From positions 62,001 through 126,000 of the forward strand of contig JBDZVA010000007.1 of assembly GCA_040255465.1 (NCBI GenBank): a stretch of 64,000 bases of DNA. The letters are read 5' to 3'. A program made the translations under genes and the position numbers. This DNA comes from UBA5793 sp040255465. GTDB taxonomy: Bacteria; Planctomycetota; Phycisphaerae; Phycisphaerales; UBA5793. Shown here in pieces: positions 35,447 through 43,957 of the stretch. Position 1 is the stretch's first letter. The number at the start of each line of letters is the position of its first letter. The notes under the pieces were generated by a model. The model saw only the letters and a list, made by a program, of their open reading frames with translations. It was not told the origin of the DNA and searched no databases.

Positions 35447-35887
35447 TCAGACACGTTCACGGATGGACATTTGCAGGGTCGCGAATCTCGCCCGCAGCAA
35501 CTCCGTGGCGGTGCGGTGCGTGAGGGTGTTCTCCGTCAGTTCGCCCATCAGACCTTCAAGATCGCGGTCGTTGCGGTCGTGAAAGAGGATGCCCTCGCCC
35601 TTGGGTCGGGGCTTGAGTTCCATGTCATGGTCGGTGAAGGTGATGTCGGCCGTGTCCTTGGGCCGAATCGGGGCGGATGATCGAAGTCCGGGGTGTGTCG
35701 CATGCCTCTTCTTGAGGGCTTTGGCGAGTGACTGGCGGAACTCGGCGGCGTCCACATCCGTGGGCCGGTAGTTCGGCGTTGAGAGATTGGCGATGTTGTT
35801 GACGATGATTCGGTGCCGCTGACCGGCGAACTGAATCGTCCGCTCCAGTACATCGATTCCCGATTCGTTGAGCAGTCCGTCCAGCAT
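35447..35887 (-). CDS. flgB: Proximal rod protein FlgB
   Basis: A 146-residue rod protein with IIVNNIANLSTPNYRPTDVD near the N-terminus and the C-terminal helix (ENTLTHRTATELLRARFATL). The start is ATG 35887, which has GAGGA about 9 nt upstream; an earlier in-frame Met (35923) would begin before the inferred transcription start. First gene after the sigma-54 promoter. Confidence 0.95.
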   Translation of the reverse strand: MLDGLLNESGIDVLERTIQFAGQRHRIIVNNIANLSTPNYRPTDVDAAEFRQSLAKALKKRHATHPGLRSSAPIRPKDTADITFTDHDMELKPRPKGEGILFHDRNDRDLEGLMGELTENTLTHRTATELLRARFATLQMSIRERV

Positions 35888-35938
35888 CAATCCAATCCTC
35901 GGCCAAAGTTGCGCGAGCAACACGACACGGCAGACAAC

Positions 35939-35954
35939 AGCAATCGGCGCGCCA
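35939..35954 (-). promoter_or_regulatory. Sigma-54 (-24/-12) promoter upstream of flgB
   Basis: Minus-strand TGGCGCG-CCGA-TTGCT differs from the sigma-54 consensus TGGCACG-N4-TTGCW at one position. GG and GC are exactly 10 bp apart, the essential spacing. It falls in the 136-bp gap between the NtrC-type regulator and flgB, and would give a leader of about 40 nt. Confidence 0.78.
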
Positions 35955-36023
35955 GATCGAGATGGGCGGGGAGGACGGCGCCGGCTTCAGAGTCGTGTGC
36001 ATCGCGCATGATTTGCGCGGCGA

Positions 36024-37535
36024 TCAAAGGTCGGCAGCGACCAGTTCCAGCTCTTTCCACTTGCGCAGTTTCAATCCCAGGGTGCGCACGCCGATTCCCA
36101 GTTCGCTTGCCGTCCTCTGTCGATGCCCCTTGTGCCGGTGCAGCGTGGCGACGATGACATCGCGCTCGATCTCCTCCAGGGGGCGATCGAAGACGGCAAC
36201 AGCCATCTGCCCGTTGTCGAGCGTCGCGGTCGAAGCCGTCCGCATGGCCTGGGCGGAGCGTTGGGCAAGGCCGTTGCCGGTGCGACCCGCGATCACGACC
36301 TCGCACAAGGCGTCGTGCGGATCGGACGAATCGATCGACTCGGAGCCGGGAGGCATCGTCATCTGCAGCCAGGGGGCGACCGTGGTCGCCGCGATGGTGT
36401 CGCCCGGCGAGAGGATGCTTGCTCGCTCGCAGATGTTGAACAACTCGCGCACGTTTCCGGGCCAGTCGTAGGTCATGAGCAACTGTGTGGCGGCGGACTC
36501 AAATCGGCGTTGCGGTCGACCCTCCCGAGCCGCGACCAGCCCTAGGAAGTGATCCGCGAGCAGCGCGATGTCGTCGCGCCGGCTGCGCAGGGGAGCAACG
36601 TGAACGGGCAGCACGTTGAGGCGGAAGAACAGATCCTGCCGGAACGAGCCGCGCGCGACGGCCTGATCGAGATTGCGATTGGTCGTGGCGATCACGCGCA
36701 CGTCGGTTCGCTGCGTGACGCTGGAGCCGACTCGCTCGAAGGCCCGCTCCTGGAGCACGCGGAGCAGCTTGGCCTGAATCTGCGGCGGAATCTCGCTGAT
36801 CTCGTCGAGCAGCAGCGTTCCGCCGTCGGCAAGTTCGAAGCGGCCTTTGCGCAGCCGATCCGCGCCGGTGAAAGCGCCTCGTTCGTGGCCGAAGAGTTCG
36901 GATTCGAGCAGCGAGGGGGACAGTGCAGCGCAGTTGAGCGTGAGCAGGGGGCCAGAAGCACGATGGCTCAGCGCGTGGATGAGTTGAGCGACAACCTCTT
37001 TGCCGGAGCCGGATTCGCCCGAGATGAGCACGGTGCCCTGGGTGGGCGCGATGCGGTCGATCTGCTCGCGCAACTGGCGCATGATCGGGGTCTGCCCGAC
37101 GAGGACGGGCTTGTCCGCCCCGCGCTGGCGCGAGGATTCGAGGTTGCTTCGCAGCACGGCATTTTCGCGCACCAGCCTGGCGTGTTCGACGGCGCGGCTG
37201 ACGGTGGCGACGAGCTGATCGCCCTCGAAGGGTTTGGTGATGTAGTCGAACGCCCCGGTCTTCATGGCCTGCACCGCGGTCTGGACCGTGGCGTACGCCG
37301 TCATGAGCACGACGGGTAGTTGCTCGTCGATGCGCTTGATCTCGGCGAGCAGCTCAAGACCGGTCATGTTGGGCATCTGCAGATCGGTGATGACCGCGCC
37401 GGGCCGCTGGTCGGCGATCATCTTGAGCGCCGTTGCTCCGTCGGCGGCGACGGCGGCCTGCATTCCCGCGCGGGTCAGGGTCGTGGCGACGCTGTCGCGC
37501 ATCAGTTCCTTGTCGTCAACTACAAGCACTCGCAC
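36024..37535 (-). CDS. NtrC-family sigma-54-dependent response regulator (FlgR/FleR-like)
   Basis: A 503-residue activator. The receiver domain is at about 1-120 (VVDDKELMRDSV, phospho-Asp in AVITDLQMPNMTG). The AAA+ domain is at about 150-390, with Walker A GESGSGKEVVAQLIH and the sigma-54-contacting GAFTGA loop (HERGAFTGADRLRKGRFE). The C-terminal Fis-like HTH is TASELGIGVRTLGLKLRKWK. The start is GTG 37535, with GGGAGGAG 9 nt upstream and the receiver beginning at once. It forms an operon with the histidine kinase 25 bp upstream. It most likely activates the promoter at 35939-35954. Confidence 0.94.
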   Translation of the reverse strand: MRVLVVDDKELMRDSVATTLTRAGMQAAVAADGATALKMIADQRPGAVITDLQMPNMTGLELLAEIKRIDEQLPVVLMTAYATVQTAVQAMKTGAFDYITKPFEGDQLVATVSRAVEHARLVRENAVLRSNLESSRQRGADKPVLVGQTPIMRQLREQIDRIAPTQGTVLISGESGSGKEVVAQLIHALSHRASGPLLTLNCAALSPSLLESELFGHERGAFTGADRLRKGRFELADGGTLLLDEISEIPPQIQAKLLRVLQERAFERVGSSVTQRTDVRVIATTNRNLDQAVARGSFRQDLFFRLNVLPVHVAPLRSRRDDIALLADHFLGLVAAREGRPQRRFESAATQLLMTYDWPGNVRELFNICERASILSPGDTIAATTVAPWLQMTMPPGSESIDSSDPHDALCEVVIAGRTGNGLAQRSAQAMRTASTATLDNGQMAVAVFDRPLEEIERDVIVATLHRHKGHRQRTASELGIGVRTLGLKLRKWKELELVAADL

Positions 37536-37560
37536 GATGATCGACTCCTCCCGGAAGGGT

Positions 37561-38604
37561 TCACTGTCCCGCGTGTGTGGTGAAGATGGCCGCCTCGTCA
37601 GGCCGGGCCGTCGCGATCGGCAGCCGCAGCGAGATCGAGGCGCCGCCGTCGGCGTTTCGATCGACAGCGATTTCGCCGCCATGCGCATCAACGATGCGAT
37701 GGACGATGGCCAGGCCCAGGCCGGTCCCGGTGTGGCGCGTGGTAAAGAAGGGATTGAAAATGCGCTCGACGATCTCCGGGGCGATGCCCGGACCGGTGTC
37801 GTCGACGACGATCGTCATCCACTGGCGTTCGAACGGCGCCTGCCCCGCGATCGCCTCGTCGTCTGCCGTGACGTCTGCCGTGTCGGGCTCAGCGAGGGTG
37901 GGCCCGGTGGCGGAGAGCGTCAGTGTTCCATCGCCGGACATCGCCTCGATCGCGTTGCGCATCAGGTTGACCATCGCCTGGTTGAGCAGGGCGGCGTCAA
38001 CGTCAAGATCGGGCAGATTGCGCTCGGCATCGAGATCGCGGCAGATCTGCACGCTTGAGTCATGCAGCAGGCCCTGGCAGGCCTCGACAGCCTGGTGCAA
38101 CAGGGCGGAAACGCTCGTGGGCGCCGGGCGGATCTTCATCTCGCGCGCGAAGTTGAGGACATCGCCAACGACGGCGTCGAGATCGCGCACGGCCCGGGCG
38201 ATCTGCAGCGCGAGGCGGTTGGAGTCGGGCCGGTCCGTCAGATCTTCGGAAAGCATCGAGGCGTAGAGGCGGATCGACGCCAGTGGATTGCGGATTTCGT
38301 GCGCGATGCCGGCTGCCATTTGCCCCAGCGCCGCCAACTGTCGCGACCGGCGCAATTGTTCATTGGTCTCACGCAACTCGTGGTTCAGGCGGCGAACCTC
38401 TGCCTGCAGGGTCTGATGCGCGCCTTGCAGGCGGGTGGTGACCTGCGTGAACGCCGTCATGATGTCGGCGAGGTCCTGCTGCTCCCGCTGGGGCAGGCCG
38501 ATGGCCTCATTGGGGCCCGCGTTGAGCGCCTCGTCGTCCGGAGCGAGGGGAGTGGTAACGTCGTGTTCGGCTACGCTGGTCGTCACGTCGCTACCCCCGC
38601 TCAT
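37561..38604 (-). CDS. Cytosolic sensor histidine kinase (FlgS/FleS-like)
   Basis: A 347-residue kinase without membrane helices. A coiled-coil region (about 50-95) leads to the HisKA motif with the phospho-His (AAGIAHEIRNPLASIRLYAS). The HATPase part has NLMRNAIEAM, DDTGPGIAPE and TGTGLGLAIVHRIV boxes. The start ATG 38604 overlaps the preceding gene by 14 bp; an earlier Met is possible. It pairs with the NtrC-type regulator. Cytosolic NtrB-like kinases of this kind read export-gate assembly in epsilonproteobacteria; that role here is inference. Confidence 0.9.
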   Translation of the reverse strand: MSGGSDVTTSVAEHDVTTPLAPDDEALNAGPNEAIGLPQREQQDLADIMTAFTQVTTRLQGAHQTLQAEVRRLNHELRETNEQLRRSRQLAALGQMAAGIAHEIRNPLASIRLYASMLSEDLTDRPDSNRLALQIARAVRDLDAVVGDVLNFAREMKIRPAPTSVSALLHQAVEACQGLLHDSSVQICRDLDAERNLPDLDVDAALLNQAMVNLMRNAIEAMSGDGTLTLSATGPTLAEPDTADVTADDEAIAGQAPFERQWMTIVVDDTGPGIAPEIVERIFNPFFTTRHTGTGLGLAIVHRIVDAHGGEIAVDRNADGGASISLRLPIATARPDEAAIFTTHAGQ

Positions 38605-39079
38605 CCATGAAGCGGTTTCGACCCGGGGCGCTGTCCGCCGTGGTGCCCGTGACATACGCCCGGTTCGAGCGCTTGGCGGTCAGCAACTCCGCCAGTGCCT
38701 GGCTGATTTCCTGCTTCACTTCGCCGAGTCGTTCGCTCAGCAGGGCGTCAAGGGTGCGGACGCGCTTGAGCAGATCATCGAGCCGCCCCGCTGCGGTGAC
38801 GGCTCGATCGCGCTCTTTGGGCGAGAGCGTCGAGAGATAGGCCGTCCATGAGGGGCAGCGGCTGGTGAATTGCGCATTGAGCGCGGACACTTCGTCCACA
38901 AGTGGCTGGCGGCTCGTCAGAAGGGCGGCAGCATCGTCGCACTGGGCCTTCCCCAGCCGGTCGAGCAGTTCGGCGGACTGACGTTCCAGCTCGATGCAGA
39001 TGGCGATCTGGCGATCGATCAGATCGAGCAGGGGTGCCGGGTTTGGCCGCAGGGGCTGGGAGGAGGCAGTGGCGGTCAT
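38591..39079 (-). CDS. FlgN-like flagellar chaperone
   Basis: A 162-residue, mostly helical protein resembling the FlgN family, the export chaperone for hook-associated proteins (LLDLIDRQIAICIELERQSA, AAALLTSRQPLVDEVSALNA, then LLKRVRTLDALLSERLGEV). The FlgN family is weakly conserved, so the call leans on helix pattern, length and position ahead of the flagellar genes. Its stop overlaps the histidine kinase start. Confidence 0.6.
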   Translation of the reverse strand: MTATASSQPLRPNPAPLLDLIDRQIAICIELERQSAELLDRLGKAQCDDAAALLTSRQPLVDEVSALNAQFTSRCPSWTAYLSTLSPKERDRAVTAAGRLDDLLKRVRTLDALLSERLGEVKQEISQALAELLTAKRSNRAYVTGTTADSAPGRNRFMDERG

Positions 39080-39196
39080 CCTGACCTTCCGTTCCGGGTC
39101 GGCTCCGCCGCCCGTCAGTGTCGAGGTTCAGCAATCTTCCTGTTCATCATCCATTGTCGCGTCCGGGCATGAACTTTTGAGTCGCTCGGGCGCGGC

Positions 39197-41716
39197 TCAG
39201 GGGCCCGCGCTCCCCGCGGAAGTCAGATTTCCCTGCGCCGTCATCTCGTTGGACTTGAGCACGCGCTCCCATGCATCTCGATTGAGCGGCAATGGACCGG
39301 ATTCGAAGGCCGAAGGAGGCAGATCGCGCAGCAGCCGCCAGGCGCGGTTCTGAGCGGTGCGGGCCGCGGGGATGTCATTGAGTGCGGCATAGGCGTTGAC
39401 GATCTGGATCAAGGCCACGATCGCGGTCGCGTCTTCGGAGTAGCGGTCGGCGACGCCGGAGTAGAGCCGAATGGCCTCCTGGTAGGCTCCTTGATCAAAC
39501 GCGCAGTCGGCGCGCCAGAACGACGCGAACTTGAGATTCTGGATGATCTCGGCCGAGCGCTTGTACGGCGGAATCGCTTCGTAGCCCTCGATCGCGGTGG
39601 CGTAGTGGGTGCTCGCGGCGTCAAGATGAGTCATGCGCGTCTGGGTCAACTGGATGCGCTCTGCTTCCGGGCGCTCCATGGCCAGCTCATCCTTGATCGA
39701 TTGGGCGCTCAGGCGGTAGGCGTGCGCCAACTGGTAGTGCAGATCGTTGATTCGCGGATCGGTCGGGTAGCGCTCGATCGCTTCGGTCAGGCGGCGGATG
39801 GCTTCGGGGTAATACTCCGCTGCAGGGCGGGGCATGGCGTAGTTCGCCGCGTGGCTGTAGAGCAGCCCGAGTTCAATGAGCGCATCGGCAAACTCCCACG
39901 CATCGGGATTGAGTTCGGCGCCGCCGTCAACGACGTGATTCAGCAGGCGCTCGGCTTCGGCGGGGTTGGGGCGCTCGGCCCTGAGGTAGCACTGCGCCAG
40001 CGGCACGTAGGACCGGTGGGCCTCGATGGAATTGTGGTGTTCGGCGATGAGCGTCTTGAACTGGGCAATGGCGCCGTCATAGTCGCCCAGGGCCTGGTAG
40101 GAACGCCCGAGCATGTGGATGCCCCAGAGTTCGCGGGGCTGGCCGGCGCTGAGACGCACAAACTCCTTGAGCGACTTCACCGCGACAAGGTACTCGCCGC
40201 CGCGGTCGAAGCACTTGGACGCCCAGCGCAGCGCCTCGGCCGAGGCGTCGGGATCGAGTTGAATCGCCATCTCGGCCAGTCGACGGTAGTACTCGCCGCC
40301 GTCGAGGAAGTAGCGCTGGGCCTGGCGGCGCGTCGCGGCGTCGATGCGCGCGGCGTCATCCGGCTGGATCGGCATGCCCTCGTCATTGAGCAGAATGCCG
40401 GCGTCTCTCCATGCCTGAGCCAGCGTCGAATCACCCAGCGCCCAGTTGGTCTGGGCGAGGCGCAACACGAGGTCTTCAGGCATGTCCTTGGGAGTTGGAT
40501 AGAGGCTCTCGGCGATCTTGGCCATCTGCAGCGCTTCTGAGAGGCTGCCATCGTCGCGGCGGCGGTCGTGCCACACCAGCAGGCTGTTGCACACCTGTCG
40601 CGCCGTCAGCGTCGGCGTGCTGTCGGTGCGCTGCCTGGCGGCCGCCAGAGCCTTGACCACCGAGTTGTAATCGTTCATTGACTCGAGGTGATTGCCGAGT
40701 TGCGCCTGCACTTCGGCTCGCGAGAGCAGGGCCGGCAGGTAGGCCCGGGTGCCGGGATAGGTCACCACGATGTTGTCGAGCATCTGGAACGCGTCGTCCC
40801 ACTGCAATCGCTGTTGGGCGATTCTGGCCTGGAGCAGCAATGCCTCGCCACGCAGTGCATTTGAACTTGGCAAGCCTTCGACGGCGGTCTGCAGGTGTTC
40901 CTCGGCGTTGGCGTAGTGGCCGAGTTCGAAGTACGCCCGACCCAGCAGCAGGTACAACTCGGGAAACTGGCGAATGCCGTCGGCACGCAACTGCTGCATC
41001 GCCACGAGCAACTTGTCGACCGCCTCGTTGACAAAACCCTGCTGGAGGCGCAACTCCGTGAGCCGGGCGAGGGTCCAGATTCGATCTTCCGGCTTGAGGT
41101 CGGGTTCGACCATCAGTTTCATGAGCAGGTCGACGGTTTCGGCGTACTTGCCCGTGGACATCGCCAAGTTGCGGTCCACGAGTGACTTGATCAGCCGTTG
41201 GCGCAATGACGAGGCGGTGGTGGGCAGTCGTTCGACGATCGCGGGTACTTCATCAGCGCGCCCGAGCCGGATGAGCGCATCACCCATCTGGTAGAGATGC
41301 TGCGGCGTGAGCGTGGCGCCGGCCTTCTCCGCGTTGAGATAGCCGTCGACGGCCTCGGAGAGGTTGTGATCGGCGATGCCTCCCTGGCTTAACTGTTTGC
41401 TGTAGAACAGATCCGCGCGGGTCAGCAGGAACTGGCGAATGGCGTCTTCGCTCATCTTCTTGCGGTAGCGCTCCGCCTCGACGAGTTTGTCCAGCGCGGC
41501 GTCATACTCTCCGGTTTGCGCCAGGTTCTGCACCTCTTCGAGAACCGAGGAAAAGTCAATCGTCGGCCGAGTGCGCAGCATGAGAAAAACGGAGACCAGC
41601 ACCAGCCCGACGCTCGCAACGGCTGTTGGAACCTGCCAGACCTGGCTCCACCGAACGGCGTTCACGGGATCGCCGGCGGGCGTCTCAGAAGGTGTTGGAG
41701 CCTGCTCTTCGGCCAC
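39197..41716 (-). CDS. Membrane-anchored TPR-repeat protein, unknown function
   Basis: An 839-residue protein with one membrane helix near the N-terminus (about 28-47, VPTAVASVGLVLVSVFLMLR), then TPR-like helical repeats over nearly all the rest, most likely outside the cytosol (for example LLGRAYFELGHYANAEEHLQ, LGRSYQALGDYDGAIAQFKT, AYQEAIRLYSGVADRYSEDA). No catalytic motif is seen. The start is GTG 41716, with GGAAAG upstream. First gene of the long motility run, 117 bp before the FlgN-like gene, and could anchor or scaffold the motor; this is inference only. Confidence 0.75.
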   Translation of the reverse strand: MAEEQAPTPSETPAGDPVNAVRWSQVWQVPTAVASVGLVLVSVFLMLRTRPTIDFSSVLEEVQNLAQTGEYDAALDKLVEAERYRKKMSEDAIRQFLLTRADLFYSKQLSQGGIADHNLSEAVDGYLNAEKAGATLTPQHLYQMGDALIRLGRADEVPAIVERLPTTASSLRQRLIKSLVDRNLAMSTGKYAETVDLLMKLMVEPDLKPEDRIWTLARLTELRLQQGFVNEAVDKLLVAMQQLRADGIRQFPELYLLLGRAYFELGHYANAEEHLQTAVEGLPSSNALRGEALLLQARIAQQRLQWDDAFQMLDNIVVTYPGTRAYLPALLSRAEVQAQLGNHLESMNDYNSVVKALAAARQRTDSTPTLTARQVCNSLLVWHDRRRDDGSLSEALQMAKIAESLYPTPKDMPEDLVLRLAQTNWALGDSTLAQAWRDAGILLNDEGMPIQPDDAARIDAATRRQAQRYFLDGGEYYRRLAEMAIQLDPDASAEALRWASKCFDRGGEYLVAVKSLKEFVRLSAGQPRELWGIHMLGRSYQALGDYDGAIAQFKTLIAEHHNSIEAHRSYVPLAQCYLRAERPNPAEAERLLNHVVDGGAELNPDAWEFADALIELGLLYSHAANYAMPRPAAEYYPEAIRRLTEAIERYPTDPRINDLHYQLAHAYRLSAQSIKDELAMERPEAERIQLTQTRMTHLDAASTHYATAIEGYEAIPPYKRSAEIIQNLKFASFWRADCAFDQGAYQEAIRLYSGVADRYSEDATAIVALIQIVNAYAALNDIPAARTAQNRAWRLLRDLPPSAFESGPLPLNRDAWERVLKSNEMTAQGNLTSAGSAGP

Positions 41717-41920
41717 GATTGAACTTTCCTTTGCAGTCCGGACGAACCGATACCACTGAAACCGTAAGGTCCAGAGCGTTTATCGGCACGGCCGCGCCGC
41801 CAACTGCATTCGCAGCGCAGAATCTGCCTGCCCAAGAGCAGCGATCGCCGCTGGCGGCCAAAAGCCGGGCGAACGGACTACGCTTGGTTCGTCCTCCCTA
41901 CCCTGAATGGGTCCACCTGC
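41717..41920. other. Divergent gap between the TPR gene and the RIO kinase
   Basis: A 204-bp region that should hold promoters for both directions. On the minus strand GCCGATAA (41787-41780) matches the sigma-28 -10 box, but no TAAA-type -35 lies 11 bp upstream. No firm promoter could be set. Confidence 0.3.
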
Positions 41921-42703
41921 ATGACTGACGACGATTTCGACCTTGATCTTGGCGCCATGCAAAAGCAGGGATTGGTGACCGAGATCGTCGGCGAACTCAA
42001 GTCCGGCAAGGAAGCCACCGTCTACCTCGCGCGATCCGCAGCGGGGCTGATCGTGGTCAAGCGGTTTCGAGCCATGGCTGGCCGCAGGTTCCACACCGAC
42101 GCGAAGTACCGGCAGGGAAGGCAGATGCGCGATCGCGACGCGAGGGCGTTTGACCGCCGTACGCGCTACGGGCGGCAGTACGCCCAGAACACCTGGATCG
42201 CCGCCGAGCACGGCATGCTTCGTCGGCTCGGCCGCGCCGGCGCGATCCCTGTTCCGCGCGTGATCGCCCGAGTGGGAGCGTGCATCCTGATGGAGTTCAT
42301 CGCAGACACTGCCGGCAGTGAGCGGCCGGCGGCGCGCCTGGTTGACGCGGAGGTGCTTGCTCACGAGGCGGCGCCGCTTCATTCCAGGATCATGCTGGCC
42401 ATCATCGGGATGTTCGAGCGGCACGTTGTGCACGCCGATCTCTCGCCGTTCAACATCCTCATGCCGCACGGGAGCGAGTCGGCTGCTGGAGATTACGAGG
42501 CAGACGCAGCGCCGGTGCGGTTCCGGCCCGTCATCATCGACTTCCCCCAGGCCGTCGATCCGCGCAAGAACCCCAATGCTCGCGAGTTGCTGGCGCACGA
42601 CGTGGGCCAGGTCACGCGGTTCTTCCAGCGATTCGATCCCAAGGTGGCGGACAACGATCTGGCAGCTCGTCTCTGGGCGACGTTTGAGCGAGGTTCACTC
42701 TGA
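41921..42703 (+). CDS. RIO-type protein kinase
   Basis: A 260-residue kinase of the RIO fold. ATP-loop region with SGKEATVYLARS and VVKRFR; a flexible-loop-like RFHTDAKYRQGRQMRDRDAR; catalytic loop VVHADLSPFNIL; metal-binding Asp in VIIDFPQAVDPRKNPNAREL, all as in RIO1/RIO2. Known eukaryotic and archaeal members work in ribosome maturation; the bacterial role is not established. Convergent with the next gene, with which it overlaps by 9 bp. Confidence 0.9.
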   Translation: MTDDDFDLDLGAMQKQGLVTEIVGELKSGKEATVYLARSAAGLIVVKRFRAMAGRRFHTDAKYRQGRQMRDRDARAFDRRTRYGRQYAQNTWIAAEHGMLRRLGRAGAIPVPRVIARVGACILMEFIADTAGSERPAARLVDAEVLAHEAAPLHSRIMLAIIGMFERHVVHADLSPFNILMPHGSESAAGDYEADAAPVRFRPVIIDFPQAVDPRKNPNARELLAHDVGQVTRFFQRFDPKVADNDLAARLWATFERGSL

Positions 42704-43084
42704 ACCCTTGGAGGCGTGCGCCTTTTTTTCGGCGAGGCGCTGGGCGTACTGCCGCACCCACGTTTCCCAACTCTTGCCAAGGGCCGTGTCGCGGCCGGTG
42801 AAGGCGAGTTTGCGAATGTCGCGAGCCGGCACGCTCTGCTTGTCGCCGGAGTCCGTCATCATCAGGCGGACGAAGAGGTTTCCATCATCATCCTCGCGCC
42901 GGTCGAAGAGATAGCCCTCGACCTGGCGCCCGTCAGCCAGGGTCAGCGTGATGTCGCCCCGGTAGTCAAAGGCGAGCTCGAGTGCTTCCAGCGCCAATTC
43001 GGGGCTGGAAAACTCGAATACGCGACCCTCGGGCGAGTGCGCCGCGGCGGCGGGGGCATGATGTTCGTGTTCCTCGTGAGGCAT
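42695..43084 (-). CDS. Conserved-looking small protein, possible Sm-like barrel
   Basis: A 129-residue protein, family not recognised. A His/Ala-rich start (HEEHEHHAPAAAAHS) is followed by a compact beta-rich middle (DITLTLADGRQVEGYLFDRR, NLFVRLMMTD, SVPARDIRKLAFTG) of the sort seen in Sm-like barrels, and a helical end (SWETWVRQYAQRLAEKKA). Last gene of the operon with aroB. Structure suggestion is inference. Confidence 0.65.
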   Translation of the reverse strand: MPHEEHEHHAPAAAAHSPEGRVFEFSSPELALEALELAFDYRGDITLTLADGRQVEGYLFDRREDDDGNLFVRLMMTDSGDKQSVPARDIRKLAFTGRDTALGKSWETWVRQYAQRLAEKKAHASKGSE

Positions 43085-43097
43085 TGATCCGATCCGT

Positions 43098-43409
43098 TCA
43101 GGAGAAGGTGAGCGACCGGCCGGACTCGAGATCGAGCAGTTGCCAGTGTGTCGCTTTGCAGATGCGCGTCAGGACCGACCAGGCGATGTCCTCGTCGAGG
43201 ATGGCCACGAGCATCTGGTTGAGCTCATCGGCGCCGGGGGTGATCTGCATGGTCAGGCCCGGACCGTATAGGAACTCGCCGCCTTCGATGTCGGGCCACG
43301 TATTGAATTTCGAGAGCGTCGCCAGCACCGAACGCCGCGAGCCGAGGCTGGGTGCTTCGTCCGGGTCGTCGGGCGCGGGGCCGGTGATGACAAGTTGCCG
43401 CTTGGCCAA
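43098..43409 (-). CDS. Unknown small protein
   Basis: A 103-residue protein with no recognised domain. It opens with MAKRQLVITGPAPDDPDEAP and has a mixed alpha/beta middle (GLTMQITPGADELNQMLVAI, AWSVLTRICKATHWQLLDLE). It lies 5 bp after the response regulator and 13 bp before the next gene, so it is part of the same unit. Confidence 0.6.
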   Translation of the reverse strand: MAKRQLVITGPAPDDPDEAPSLGSRRSVLATLSKFNTWPDIEGGEFLYGPGLTMQITPGADELNQMLVAILDEDIAWSVLTRICKATHWQLLDLESGRSLTFS

Positions 43410-43414
43410 TGGTC

Positions 43415-43843
43415 TCAGTCCTTCGGACGCGATCCTGCGCGAGCCTTGACCTCATCGGCCTGTTTAAGTAGTTCGACAGCCTTCTCGACCAGGACATCCA
43501 TCGAGAACGGCTTTTGCAGATAGAGATCAGCGCCCATCCCCGTGGCGAACGAGCGGTGCCGCTTGCCTTCATTGGCGGTGATCATGATCACAACCGGCGA
43601 GTCTTCGTATCCCTTGATCTTCTCGAGCACCAGAAACCCGCTGCGGCCGGGCAACATCATGTCAAGAATGACCAGGTCAGGCTTCTCCTCAAGGCAGACG
43701 CGGACGGCGGAGTTGCCATCGCCGCACGTGCGAGTCCGCGCGCCCTCGGCTTTGAGCACTGTCTCCACCGATTCTCGAATGTCTGACTCATCGTCCACGA
43801 TGAGTACCGATCGATTGGCAAGCTGGCCTTGCGGCTGAGTCAT
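43415..43843 (-). CDS. Single-domain response regulator
   Basis: A 142-residue CheY-like receiver: acidic pair in VLIVDDESDIRES, phospho-Asp in LVILDMMLPGRSGF, the conserved Thr in VVIMITANEG, and the Lys in LYLQKPFSMD. No output domain. ATG 43843 has AGGAGAGG upstream. No kinase is beside it; it lies between aroB and two small unknown genes. Confidence 0.92.
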   Translation of the reverse strand: MTQPQGQLANRSVLIVDDESDIRESVETVLKAEGARTRTCGDGNSAVRVCLEEKPDLVILDMMLPGRSGFLVLEKIKGYEDSPVVIMITANEGKRHRSFATGMGADLYLQKPFSMDVLVEKAVELLKQADEVKARAGSRPKD

Positions 43844-43957
43844 CGGATCCTCTCCTCTGCGCGGTTGCCGTACCAACGGCAAACACTGCAGGCTGGTCGC
43901 CCACTGTGCGGGCGGGCGGTGTGGAAAGGATACGCGTGTGTGCTCGACGGGGGAAGG

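Noticed and set aside
36549..37319. A 256-codon plus-strand frame antisense to the NtrC-type regulator
   Set aside because: Shadow of the real gene; no domain, and the regulator on the other strand is intact.
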